This document shows positions 1 through 12,300 of a DNA stretch of 64,000 nucleotides, piece after piece; positions within the stretch are counted from its first letter, which is position 1, and every line of letters starts with the position of its first letter. Under the pieces are notes generated by a model, which did no database searches, was not told the origin of the DNA, and worked only from the letters and a program-made list of their open reading frames with translations. A program made the translations under genes and the position numbers. Origin of the DNA: Daphnia pulex (lineage: Eukaryota > Arthropoda > Branchiopoda > Diplostraca > Daphniidae); assembly GCF_021134715.1 (NCBI RefSeq), contig NC_060019.1:11484001-11548000 (forward strand). The letters are read 5' to 3'.

Positions 1-43
1 TATGCTGGATTTAAAAAAGAAATCTTTTTTTGGTATTCCTTAC

Positions 44-486
44 CCCAATGAAATAGCACCGACTAGGAGTATGAACAAAATAAAGCTGGACCACACACAG
101 GCCGTCCGGTTCCATATCGGTCCTTTCGTCACGCAGACTGGGGATGAGGACTACATTTTAAAAATATCGATAGATAAATATTTCAAATATTCGACACGAA
201 TTATAATTATGAGGTTTAATTGGTGTTCTTGTCAGATATTTACCTTCGAAATCGCTGGACATTCTTCAAGTTCCAGTCCCGAAACTTCGGAGTTGTTTGA
301 CAGCATAAAATTGGAGTTAGAGTTTATTCTTGAAATTGAACTGTGGGGCCCTGCTGCAACCGGAACACTTTCGGATTTGTAATCAATGTCAAGCGAGCTT
401 CGGGTAGTTGGGAAGGTGGACAGCTCATTGTTGCCACAATCATTATCGTCGATGTTGAAAGAGACTTGTCTTATTTCTTCAACCAT
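44..486 (-). CDS. 5' end of an unrecognised type II membrane protein (partial, runs off the left edge)
   Basis: Two exons join in frame on the minus strand. The first (coding 486-244, possible acceptor at 493) starts with ATG and ends in a good GT donor; the second (150-44) has an AG acceptor and a GTAAGG donor. The 117 residues visible are a polar, acidic, Ser/Asn-rich stretch of about 95 residues, then Trp94-Asn95-Arg96-Thr97 and a hydrophobic segment from about Trp101 to Gly117 with no signal peptide before it. This layout fits a signal anchor with the N-terminus in the cytosol. M13 (neprilysin-like) peptidases and many other ectoenzymes have such starts, but I do not recognise the family. 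The open frame on the opposite strand over the same bases is a shadow. Confidence 0.55.
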
Positions 487-504
487 TTTAAACCTGAAAA
501 TGGT

Positions 505-3157
505 TTGCGACAAAAAACTAAATCATATTACTATGACTAGATGTTTGCGCAAAATTATCCACACATTAATCCATAGTTATGATATTGAAGCGAGACTGCT
601 GTGTTGGTTTTTCTATTGTTATTTTTTTTTCTCTGTGGTAGAATGATAGGCTACACCGATAGTAACCGTTGTATCAGCCACTTTTGTCCACACGTTACGC
701 TATCCTTAAATTTATTGTCTAGTGAACCCAAAGTCATATTGTTGAAACATCTGTTGAGAGAAATCCACGAGCCCCCCCCCCCCCTTCATTGGCCAGCAAC
801 CACTGGTCGAGTCACTTATTATGTCACAGCCCTATACCTTTCTACCTAGCTTGGATTTATGAACCATCGTCGAGGTAAAGGGAGTGGTGACAGTTAAGGG
901 AGAAGGGAAAAAAACCAGGTTGTACTCCATCCAATCTTTGCTTTTTACATAGATGTAGAACATAGGTAACAATGTCGTACAGTTCTCCTTTACATGAGGG
1001 GAGTCGAGAATGGGACAAAAATCATGAAACTAGTCAAAAGCTTTTTATAAGAATTATCAGCAGCTGTTTGCCGTGTTGCTACTTCTTTTGCCATTTTATA
1101 TCAGTGCGCCCTACTTGTTTAAATGTACATAATATTTTGGGTAATTTACAAATTATATTTAGTATTACTGCAAATCAATAAAAATGTGAAAACTTCATGG
1201 GCGCATAGCTAAACAGACACACGATCAGCTAAGGAAAATTATTTGTTTATAGCAAAAAATAAAAGAGTAATGAAAGAAGCGCGTGCACAGGCATACATAG
1301 GCCAATATTTAGTTCATGATTCATGGTGTTTTACCGCTTACTATTTTTGAAGTGATTCCAACGCAGACTAAAGAAAGTTGAAAAATTTGGTCGAGGGTGA
1401 TGGAGATAAAAGTGATGGATTGGTAAGGTAGCCCCTACCCAGTTCCAGCGGAGCCAGCGAAGCGAAGAAAGATTACTATATAAGATATGAATTGTTCAAG
1501 TAAAGAAAAAGTCAAAATGCTGAAACTGAAGGTATGTTAAGCACATAGATAAAATCAAAGGCCTACCTCCTACTTTTTTTTTCTTTCTAATTATGCTGCA
1601 GGGAAGTCCATCGAGGATTGATGACGTATTTTAGTTTCCAGATGTAGTGAAGTATTGTCAAACGCTATGCAAACTTATTGGTTTGAATGATTCATAAATG
1701 CGATGCTGATACTGGCGAACAAAAAGCATTTGTTCCAAAACTGGTTTGCTTAACTAGAACTGAGGCGAATAGAAAAAACGTCCGTCCTTCGCCGTGAACG
1801 CTGTAAAACTGAATAAACATATGAGTGTAGACTGTAGACATATATATAGACAGTACAGCAGACCTATTACACGGTTGCATGGGTTCACACAGGACACGAA
1901 CCTATAAAATGTTGGAAAAGCAAAAGCAAAAAAAAAAATTCTTCGTGATTTCTCTTAGTCTTGGTCTATTGGTGTTGATATCTAAAGAAAATATTTTTAG
2001 AAATTCTTGTTTTAATGGAAGAATATCAAGCGAAATATTAAGCATAATTGTACCAACTTAGATGAGCAACTAAATTGTCGAAATTTCACGTTGATCTAGC
2101 AGCTGCATTTGTTTTTATACTGATATGAATTAAACTACACTATTGGGAGGATTTAGTTGTGCATATGGAAAATTAAAAATTAAGTCTTCCGTGTCGACAT
2201 GTTGTGCGCAGTTGCCTAACTTGATTGTGCAAATTCCAAAAACAAATACTCAGACTAGAAATCATTCGTAGGATTTTTGTTTGGTGAAAACCAATGGATT
2301 TCACGTGAAATCAACATTTATTATGTGTGTACGTAAGGAAACGGAATAATTTGTGGCTTGACAGCTGCTGGTACGATACTATCGTACGTAGCCTACCGGT
2401 ACTTGTGTACGTAGCGGAGTGATTGTTTGCTTACACGCAACACCCCCACTGAGAAATCTTGATAGATATTTATTCTAGTCATGCATGCTAGCTGCGTGAA
2501 TTTTAGCTCGTGGTCTAGCAATTGAGTTGGGAATTTTTATTTACTTTATCTGGGCATTTTAGAATGTTGTCTACAATGAGTATTTCGAATATTAACCGAG
2601 AGATCACGTCAATATATATATCGGAAAGACATATTTGGAGCTAATTATGTATTAATGGGATCGTAAGTAACAGTAAAAAATTCAAAATTAAATTGTTGAA
2701 AATAAAAAAATTCGTAATTAATGATCAACCATCGAATAGACGAATGAGTTATGCGGATCTTATTTTTCATTCCGATGAAATCAGGAACTAAATGCTTCAA
2801 TTTGCGTTTCTATTCGCGTCACTAACGTCGTACTTATAAATTTTCAGATTAGCAGTGACTTATTTTATATAGTATTTATTCATAGCTAACACAAACTTAC
2901 TGATTTATTTATGTAACACGCACATTAAACACATTAAAACGATTTTAGCGCGGCAAGTTTTTTTTATTTCAAACACCTATTTGCATCTCTTGTACATAGA
3001 TGTCACTAGACATGTCTGTGAGACGACGAATTTTCGAAAACATCTAGAATTTGGAATGAAGGATAAATCGTTGTATTCGCGTTTCTGAAACATACAGAAT
3101 TGCATTCAATTTTCAATTGTTACTTCGACTGATCAGAATTTGTGGTTTTCTTGAGAA
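505..3157. other. AT-rich intergenic region
   Basis: I see no convincing exon here on either strand. The region separates two divergent genes, the membrane protein at the left edge and HIKESHI, so it must hold both promoters. A run of 13 C lies at 772-784. Short open frames are present but lack splice signals, protein-like composition or recognisable motifs. Confidence 0.5.
772..784 (+). repeat. poly(C) tract, 13 bases
   Basis: Uninterrupted run of C in otherwise AT-rich DNA. Its length may vary between individuals or reflect assembly error. Confidence 0.9.
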
Positions 3158-3941
3158 ATGTTTGGTCTTATTGTATCGGGGCGTTTGGTAAGTTTCAGTG
3201 TTTGTGTTCGCGTGTAAATACGTTTCCACAACTACAGTAGGTGTCTTGATTTGCTATTGTCAATACATTTTTACAGGTCCAGACCAACTTTCAACAAATT
3301 ACAGACTCACAATTTGTTATTACTATTCCTGATGCCGATAATATCAACCATTTGGTAGTATTTTTGACTGGCGCATCACCATTCCCAGAGGGATTTGGTG
3401 GATCAGGTTGGTTAGAGTACAATTCTATGTTAAAGGAAAAATTTTTGCATACTCCGGAAGATAGATTTTAAAATACCACAAAATAATTTTTTTAATAGTG
3501 TACTTCAGGTGGCCCGAGCCAGATCTATCAGCCCCACCAGTGTGGCAACTACTAGGTAACCTCACCAATAACAAACCGTCAAGCATTTACAAAATCACTG
3601 GCTTGAAGAAGAATCCGGGAAGTTATAGCCCTAGTATGTTTGGGGTGCACCAGGGGGAAATACATCATCATGCTCAAATAGGGATTTCAATTGAGCCTCT
3701 TAGCCTCATTTCCAATCAATCTCCTAGTGCCATTACAGAGCCTAGTAGCACCACAACATTCCAGGAGTTTGCTGAACGTACTCTTCAAAATCTTTTCAAT
3801 TATGCAGCAAGTTTTGCTGTTACTCAATCACAAATGACACCAAATCCATCAGAAAGTTTCATCCCAATGTCTGTTTTAAGAAACTGGTACACTAACTTTA
3901 TTAGAAAACTAGAATTGAATCCTCAGTTTTGGAGAAGTTGA
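3158..3941 (+). CDS. HIKESHI: Hikeshi, nuclear import carrier for Hsp70 (C11orf73/OPI10 family)
   Basis: Exons 3158-3187, 3277-3406 and 3499-3941 give a 200-residue protein, close to the human 197. Family knowledge: Hikeshi carries Hsp70 into the nucleus during heat stress by binding FG nucleoporins. Seen here: the N-terminal start MFGLIVSGRLVQT, the block PFPEGFGGSVYF spanning the second splice junction, VWQLLGNLTNNKPS, the QIGISIEPL strand, ASSFAVTQSQMTP-like helix residues (here ASFAVTQSQMTP) and the closing NPQFW. All match the known protein in order. The start is the first ATG of the conserved N-terminus. A poly(A) signal AATAAA lies at 4020-4025, about 80 bases past the stop. The gene is convergent with TADA3. 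Confidence 0.97.
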
Positions 3942-4120
3942 AAGAATTCTTATTAAATTCTTATCAACTTCAAGTAACCTCAACTTTTCATTGTTGAATA
4001 CATGCTAATTGATTTAAGTAATAAACAAGGCTTGTTAAAAGTTTATATTGTTATGCAAAGTTCAATTAACCATCTTAGTTCATCTTCATCACACACGTCT
4101 TGTATTGTTTGAAAAAATAT

Positions 4121-6034
4121 TTACATACTAGTCGTTCCCGTGTCCAGCTGTTTGACAATCGCTTCACGATCACGAAGTATTTTCCACATCTGATCTTTTT
4201 CTTTTTTGCTTAACGGGCGTTTTTTTTGTTTAGCGGCAGCCATTTTACGATATACGTCTAATACCTATTCAAAAGAAGTTGGGAATAATGTAGACGAGCT
4301 CGATAAGCAGAGATGACACTTGAAAAATGAATACCTCAGCGTCCGCTGCAATCAATTTTTTCCGTATTTCCTGACGTTTCATTTCTTCTTGACTGAGGCG
4401 GTACAGTCGTTTCAGTTGTTTCAAGTTGTGCAGTGATATGGCCCTCAATTCTCCTTGGCATCGACGTAACTCCGTCAATATTTCATCATCGGCCTTAATC
4501 AGGGGGTTAATAATACTACCTCTGAAATGTGTTTTGAATGAATAAATTACCGAATTAACGTTGGCTTCTTCGGAAGTTAAAATGCCTTGTTCTTCTAACT
4601 CTTGACGAATACGACGTTCAAGTGCAGCAGCTTGAGGTCCATTCATTGCTGCCTTCGTGCCAGTAGATTTCGCGTTTTCGTCTGTTACAGTAATTTCGAA
4701 CCGCTAGTTGGCATTAGTTTTAAACAGGAAAACAATGAACAATATACCTTGCCCTTCTGATTCCATTGTGTCCTGCACAGAAGTTACAATATTTTCTTCT
4801 AAAAGAGCTGAAATGAGACGCTGGGTCATGGGTCCGCACATCCCCGTCGCAGATGTAGTATTTGTTTCAGCACTGAGTTATTAAATCTATCGTTAAGCAA
4901 TATGCGGCTATTAGAAAAAAAAATATTAATTTTTTACTTGTTTTTAGCTGCTGTGTCCATTAATCTTTGAGCCTCTTCCGTTCCTACAGAAGATCCAGAG
5001 GTAATCTTCTTTTTCTCGCCGAAACGAGAGCCCTCTCTTTGCTCCTGAAGTAAATCATCTTCTGCCCACCGAAGTGTATAGTGGCGACCGAGAGGAGGAA
5101 TTTTGAGGTATTCTTCATCCTCATTATGAGTTGAGATTAGTTCTTCTACTAGCTTTAGTTAAAACATCAATTACCACAAGAAAAAAAATTTAATTCCAAG
5201 TTATGTTAATCTTATACAAATCATTTTACCTTTAAATCATCATCTGTAAAAAGAGCACAGTATGGTTCTACAGAAGCCCAAAATTTGTTTGGTGTATCAT
5301 TTTTGGCAGTTGATGTCTTCATTAATTCTAAAGGAGGCATTTCCTCAACAACTCCTTCTGGTGGGATAGGCTTCTATAAAATCAAAGAGATCATTACTTG
5401 ACTGTAAATAAAACTACTTTTCATGAAACTAGGTACAGCTAGAGCAGATTTAATTTTCATCTGCTTTAAAAGTGGAGGTGTGTGTGCATCTCTAAGCTTT
5501 CCTGGTTGATCTTTGAACTTTTTAGGTGAACGCTCTTCTTGTTTTGATCGTTTTCCAGGAGATGGAGGCTAAAAAAAAACACATAGTGTTGTTGGCAAAC
5601 AGAAAATAGACACAAGATGAAAAAAAAACTTTGATGAATACCTTTTCAGTCATTCCTGCAATTTCTCTCTGTAAATTTAAGGAACGCAAAACAACACAAT
5701 TGAGTAGTGTTTCTAGTTCCATTTGTAAGGTGTCCAAATCATCCATCATAACACCCCCTTCTTCTGATCTAGCCGTAACTATAAACAATTGATTATATTT
5801 ATATCTTTGTTAATTAGAAAACCAACAGAAAAACAAAAAAAATTAGTTCTTACTGGATGTGAAACGAGGTAAAACCTTTCCATAGTCGACAGCTCGGACA
5901 TCAGCTAGAGTAACTTCTTCATCTGAGTCCTCAGGTTCTGAAACTCTTTCCCTTTTGACTTTAGTGGCTGACGTTGAACCTTTGACATTTGTAGCTCCTT
6001 TTCCTTTGGAGATATTACCTTTACCCGGAACCAT
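4121..6034 (-). CDS. TADA3: Transcriptional adapter 3 (ADA3), SAGA/ATAC acetyltransferase module
   Basis: Exons on the minus strand are 6034-5854, 5778-5642, 5568-5437, 5373-5230, 5152-4938, 4872-4748, 4681-4335 and 4264-4121, giving about 474 residues. TADA3 bridges TADA2 and GCN5 in histone acetyltransferase complexes in the nucleus. Conserved blocks visible: PRFTSITARSEEGG then LDTLQMELETLL near the N-terminus, NDTPNKFWASVEPYCALFTD in the middle, IPPLGRHYTLRWAEDDLLQEQ, MTQRLISALLEEN, and the C-terminal coiled-coil segment ending KKEKDQMWKILRDRE. The N-terminal ~35 residues are basic and low complexity and resemble no part of the human protein. The start is the ATG at 6034; an upstream TTG in frame is not a start. 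Within 4681-4335 the frame stays open across a 20-residue insert (about 4497-4575) that splits the ELEEQG and EILTELR blocks. Confidence 0.96.
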
Positions 6035-9000
6035 TTTTCGGCCCAAATTTTAAATTTGACAAGACAATTCACGTACGAATGTACGATTTACGTTGTTTAC
6101 TTGTCAAAAAAGCTTGGACTAGAATCGATACCTAACTTTCAAACTTTCGATTCGATATTTCGATTTACAACGTAAGAGAGAAAATGAGACTGGGTATTCG
6201 TCAAACGATAGCAGCGCCTCCTTGAATGGTTTAATGAAAACTTTGGATAACTTAAACCGTTTAAGTCGAAAGAGAAAAGACAATCAAAGTCTAATATATT
6301 TTTTTAAATTACTTGTTAAAAATATTTGAACGCAGTTTTCGAAATAATAAAATCAGGGAAATTGCAACTCAAAGTTTTAGACTTGATTTTCAAATTTTTC
6401 AAATTTTCATGTATTTCTTTAATGAATGCAGAATGCTTAATATAAATTTGTATGATATTTTATCGATTTCATTTAACTACAAATTCCATAGGCCAATGTA
6501 TTTATTTAATTTAGTTGGTGTTTCACTATATTATTATGTGGCCGTTATGTCTGAAACAGCGCTAGTTTCAGGGCTGTAAAATTCCCTCGTCTGCGGGTCT
6601 CCAGTCTTCTTTTCTCTGGTGTTTTCAGTTTATTCCAATATGGCTACCGAGTGAAAAGGCAACGAGTTTTTGTGACACTAACATTATCTACGTTTCATGA
6701 CAGTTTATTGTCTGTTTGAAATTAAAGTTTGAATCTGCGGCCTATCAGAGAGGAATTCCAGACCGAACTTCGTGAAGTGCAATTTATTTTTTCTACAAAT
6801 AGCTGTGGAAACCTTGTTTTTCTTCATATTGTGATATGTGTGGGCTACACCATCTGTGTCACTTGCTTTGAAGAACCCAAAGGGGGGTCGAGTGCGTGTG
6901 GGGACATCCTTCGTTTTCAATAATTATTGAAGAATCCTGAGTTTCCTTGAAACAGCCATTTTTCAGTGACATTTTAGACACAATTTTCCAGTTCGCTCCT
7001 ACTGCTTTGTGTGTACTGCAGCTATCCGTTCATTTCAAGGTAAGGAGACCGCTGTGTTGCACAATCATAAAAGTTCTGGATGGTGAAACATGACACCTTC
7101 ATAATCAAAGCATGTTCTCAAAATTCCTCTCTTCGTTTCATAATTAGCACAGGTTTTTTTATACCATCCTGCCTAGTAAACCTTGAGTAATCTTGTGTGA
7201 CATGCAGCAGTCTGACCCTAATTTATCCAAACAGTAGCATTCGTATGAGAGGCAGATATCAGGTGGTAAAATTTGATAGTGAGTTCATTTGGAAGTGAAT
7301 TGTTTCTTTTTGCGACGATTGCAAATGGGTGGGGGGTTGCACAGCTGTACATGCGTTGGCGGGGTTGAAATAGGGCATGGGGGAATCTGTAGCTCAGGTA
7401 TTGATCACGTCAGGAGGGAGGAAAAAGAGGAAGGGAAGGAGGAGTGGGGGTTGAATCCGACGACGGCACTTGGACTTGTGCGCAGCGTCCAAACACACAT
7501 ACTTTCTTGATCCATTCCCATCCCTGATCTCCGTCGCCTTTCTCTTCCACCCGATGAATCCATCTCTTCCAGATTCGAGGAGGAGTCACACGATAGGGCT
7601 CTAAAGAAACTGTTCCTCCTATGAAAACAGACATTGTCCCGTGTTTTTCTCCCCTCTCTGTGTTGATGGTTGTTATTATTGTTGTGCTTCGGCCTCTCGT
7701 AGACGCCACACAAACGAGAGCATCTCCAGTCGTTCTTACAGTCCGAGGTTCTCGGATTGGCGCTTGGGGTGCAGTGGGGGAAAGGAATCGATCGCATTCA
7801 AAATCTACTGGAATCCCTTGGCTGTGTCATTCAGTTAGGCAGGCGGGAGGTCACGCCAGCAGAGCTGGTCTCCAGGACGACCGCTCCCTTCTCTTTCTCT
7901 CTGGTAGGCATATCTTCACCCCCCTATTTCAACTGCTTCCTTTTACATGCATCATCGTTAGTTGACTGAGCCCGCATCATGAAGCTAAAAGAGAGCTCTG
8001 AAATCCAAGTCAACACGGAAACCCAAGATCATTTCATACCAGGCCCCTCTAGCCCTTTTTGGGCACGTGGACTCTCTTTGTTGTTACCGGCAAGTCCTTG
8101 CATCACAGGCCGTCGTTTGGGTTACGATCCGGCGACACTTGGGGCACCGGGACTCGATGCGTACCTCGCGTGTATTGCCTTAATCTGATCCACCTAGTAG
8201 GTCGCGACCCCTCTAAAAAAGCGAACAACATCAACAAACAACACGTTAACAGTGGAAAGTATCATCGACACTGGAGTGATAATGATGTCGAAAGAGGACT
8301 GAAGTAGTTGCCAGAATTGGCATTCATCCGCTACAAAGCCATTTCATTGACAACGAACTTGGAGGCGATTCTGACTCTGACTGGCACACGATAACAAAGC
8401 CATACGACGATATTCCTAGTTCCCTAAAGAATTGATTATCGATGCGATCCTGTACTTTTTCTTCCCGACCGAGTGGGCTGTAAAGAAGCTTCGATAATCG
8501 CAACGCTGATGAGATCGATTGCACACCAGTGTGCTAGTCGTCAAGATCCGCCTCTTTCCAATGGCCAGCTGCCAAGCCAATCTTGGATGATGCCGAGAGA
8601 CAAAGACTCAGTCTATCCGTTTTTATATCCATTTCCGATCGGATGACTCCTTCCGTGCCGTGCCACCGTTTCAACGACGGGCAGTTTTCTTGTTAGTTCT
8701 TCCAATTTGATTTCCCCCCTTGCATCTCCTTACCGGGAATGACAAGCCGACAAAACTGATATCGTTTGATTTGCTCCTCTTGCATTTCTCGTCTTTTTTT
8801 CTTTTTTACGTTGTCTCTTTGACTCAGCTCAAACTCTCTCCCCTCTTTTCCACATACACATGCACACCGTTCGGGATCGCAGACTATTGATTCGAGACTC
8901 TCTTGTGGTTATAAGCCGTTGAATTTTGGGGGACACACGCAGCTCGTCCTTGTTTGGAACGAACCCTGGTGGCGGTAACTCAGATCTTATCCAAAAGGGC

Positions 9001-9301
9001 GGGTGACGTGTTTCTCCATCCAGTTTGTGGACTACTTTTTTTCGTTTTCATTTTGTGATTGCTTATTTTCACTCATTTAATGTGATGTCATTTACTTTGG
9101 ATTACAGGGTGATGCTGCCATTCTCGACAAATTGGAGGATATGATGGTCTCAGCAAGGTGGAAAGCGATCAAGATGATTGCACCATCTCCGGAAGAGTGT
9201 GATTAAGTGAGAAACCCTCAGCCGGGCAGCCAATTTTTCAACACCGCCAATCTGAGGACGTACGAAGAAGAAGAAGAAGAAGAAAGAAAAATTTTTTAGA
9301 A
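6035..9301. other. Upstream region and probable 5' UTR exons of the RhoGAPp190 gene
   Basis: No coding exon is supported. The region from about 7300 is less AT-rich than its surroundings and holds several overlapping open frames on both strands, none with a recognisable motif. A consensus donor (CAAG|GTAAGG) lies at 7040 and an acceptor at 9107 (TTACAG|GG), so a spliced 5' leader is likely, with the last leader exon running 9108-9301 directly into the start codon. This is inference from splice signals only. Confidence 0.4.
9264..9285 (+). repeat. GAA microsatellite in the 5' leader
   Basis: About seven GAA units just 17 bases upstream of the p190 RhoGAP start codon, in what is probably the last 5' UTR exon. 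Confidence 0.85.
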
Positions 9302-12300
9302 ATGGCTAGAAAAACGGAACAGTTGCGGACGCTTAATGTCTCCGTGGTCGGCCTGGCCGGCACAGAGAAGGAACGCGGCCAGTCTGGCTTAGGCAAATCG
9401 TGTCTCTGCAATCGCTTCATCAAATCGTTGGCCGATGATTACCACGTCGAGCACATTTCCGTCCTCAGTCAGGTTAGTGTAGTAAGGAGAACATCCTGGT
9501 CGGTTGCCAATGGCAGTGTGTCAACAATACCAAATGGACTGGGACGGCAAAGCCTTTTTTTTATTAGAATCCATAGATTTTACGACGTTGTTTGGAACAT
9601 TCAATTTTCCAACGTTAAGTCCCTTAAGGAATAAGAAAGCCAAGTGAAAAGAAAAGAAATCGTTATTGATGGCATGTTTCCGTTATCGCGGGTTGGGTCT
9701 GGAACTGGAACTAATGGCATTCCCATTGATGTTCACACCATTTTTCCTTATATGTCTCTTTCTCTCTCTTCTCTTTTGTCGTTCATTTTGTTGTGAGGGG
9801 CTGGGCGGTGACTGGGAGTAGTACTTCAACGATTTTCTGACCTTCAGGCACACGTTGCTGTACGCAATGCAACACTTTTTCTCCATTTTTTTGTTTTCTA
9901 GGATTCTTTACTCTTTTTTTTCCCCTTCCCGACCGCAAGTGACGGCATTAGCGGCAACTTCCGGTTGCAAGCCAAAGGCAATTGCGGCCCTACTTTGTAT
10001 GTCTCATCACACAGCTGAAGGTCTTAGATAACTGTTGGTTCCCTAATTGCACACATGTATAATTGTATAGGGATCGGAACAGAAAGTTGAACAGAAACAA
10101 AACACATACTGTACAATAACAATTTAAATAGTTCAATCACTATTTACTGTTTAATTGACAGTAGCCGACACAAAGGAGTCTACCTCACAATCGTTATGAC
10201 GACTGCAATCTCATATTTGTTTGTTCTGCTTATCTGTTTGACAGACGGACTTTAGCGGTCGGGTGATCAACAATGATCACTTCCTCTATTGGGGTGAGAC
10301 AACGAAACAGGCCGACGATGGCGTCGAATATCATTTTCAGCTAGTCGAACAGACCGAGTTTATTGACGACGCCTCTTTTCAACCATTTAAAGGTGGGGTG
10401 CTTTCAAGTGACGTCAAACTTGCTAATTGATTTGACTAACCCGACGACATCTTTTTTTTTTTTTGCTCTCCTTAACAAATTTAGGTGGTAAAATGGAACC
10501 TTATGTCAAGCGATGTGCCGCAACCAAATTAACATCTGCCGAAAAATTTATGTACATTTGCAAGAATCAACTGGGTAATTTGGAGTAATAATATTTAATT
10601 GCTGACTGTAAAATAAACTTCCCTTGGCTATAGGAATTGAAAAAGAGTATGAACAAAAAGTGATGCCGGACGGCAAATTCAATGTTGACGGCTTCATTTG
10701 CGTCTTTGACGTTTCCATGGTGCCAAGTCGGCCGATCGAACGGCAGTTGGAGTACACGGCAAACATTCTCGCCAATCTGGTCAAGAGTAAAAAACCCATC
10801 GTCCTGGCAACCACCAAAAATGACGAGGCCTTTGACGGATTTATCCGCGAAGCCGAGAAACTGGTTTCGAGAAAAGAATTCAAAGGTCCAGTTAATTGAG
10901 ATCCTCTTAGCTATAATTTTCTAACATCATCAATGCAAATTTCAAATTACAGGGAGTATTGCTTTAGTGGAAACATCAGCGCACGAGAACGTCAATGTCG
11001 ACCTGGCGTTTCTTGTTTTGGCTCAGATGGTGGATAAGGCCAAAAACCGCATGCGAATCGTGCCATTTGCCGAAGCGGCAAGATCCCGCAAGGACGTTCT
11101 AGATGTGGCTACGGAAGCCTTTCAGCGCTTGATTCGGGCGCAAGTGACGGACTTCCGCGCCCTTTGGTCGGCTACCTCCAAGAAATTGGCCCCCAACCCG
11201 GACTACATTCATTATTGTAACCTCTTTGGTCAGGACGACGCCCAACGCCTTTTCCGACGTCATGTCAAGAAGCTCAAAGATGAACATTTGGCCCGCAAAA
11301 TCAAAGGTTCTTGCTTGTCTAACATGACTCTTTGAGATGTTGAACTAACGAGTCGGATGTAGGTTACATGGACACGTTGCCGGAAATCCTTCTTGAATTC
11401 TTCCCAGATCTGCCCAGCTTGGAGGAGGGTGACTGGGAACTCATCAAAGAGAAGATGCACGGCCATCCGGAATTCAACAGATACTTTTTAGATTGTCCAG
11501 CTGACGGAATGTCGTGGGCTGAAACAGATCTCTTGGACAGTACCGAAATGCGAATACCGTTCGACGTCCTGGACACGAGTGAAGCCGAAATGGTTTTCCG
11601 TAATCACATCAACTCTCTGCAGAAGGAACAACGATTCCTTGAATACCGGCACCAGTTCAAGTCTCTACTGCAAGAAACCGGGTACGTGACACCTGGCAAG
11701 ACACTGTCGGAAGTTCAAGTCCTTTTCATGGGCCGTGAATGCTTCGAGGCTCTCTCCGAGGCAGACTGTCACCACATCTATGATCTGCACCAGAGGGATA
11801 TTACGGAAAAGGCTCGCAAAAACTTCCAGGTTCGTCATCCCACATCTCGATGTTTTGTTTCACCCATAACGACTGTCCTTCTTTGTTTCGTAACAGGAAT
11901 TGTTATTGGAGCATGCCCATTTGTTTTATCAATTCAAGAGTATTGCGCCGTCGGGAACGGTGACGCAAGATGACATTCGGGAAATTACCGAAGAATTACA
12001 AGAAGACTCGCGTTATAAATCTCTCGACAGGCTGGACAACGAACGAAGGTTATTGTTGCTCCAGCACCTAGGCTTCGTCCATTGTCCAATCCGTGAGCAT
12101 TGTCCGGCTCATCCCAATTGTATGGACGCTGTCATTGAAAGGCTCATTTCCGTCAAAGCTCACCGACCGTCTTCGTGGAACCGGCATAGTCAATGGATGC
12201 TGGGAAGTGGTGGTGGTGACAACAGTCAGCTGAGTCTGGTTCTGCTGGGCGTTGGGGACTTGGCACACGAACTAGCCGGCGAAATTCGCGCGCTGTGCGA

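Noticed and set aside
2-382. 126-codon open frame on the plus strand at the left edge
   Set aside because: It lies opposite two minus-strand exons with good splice sites and a membrane anchor, and its own sequence crosses their intron with no protein-like pattern.
7405-7797. 130-residue minus-strand frame upstream of RhoGAPp190, plus overlapping frames in other phases
   Set aside because: Several frames are open at once because the region is Ser/Pro/Arg-codon rich; no motif, no splice support, and it probably overlaps the 5' leader of the plus-strand gene.
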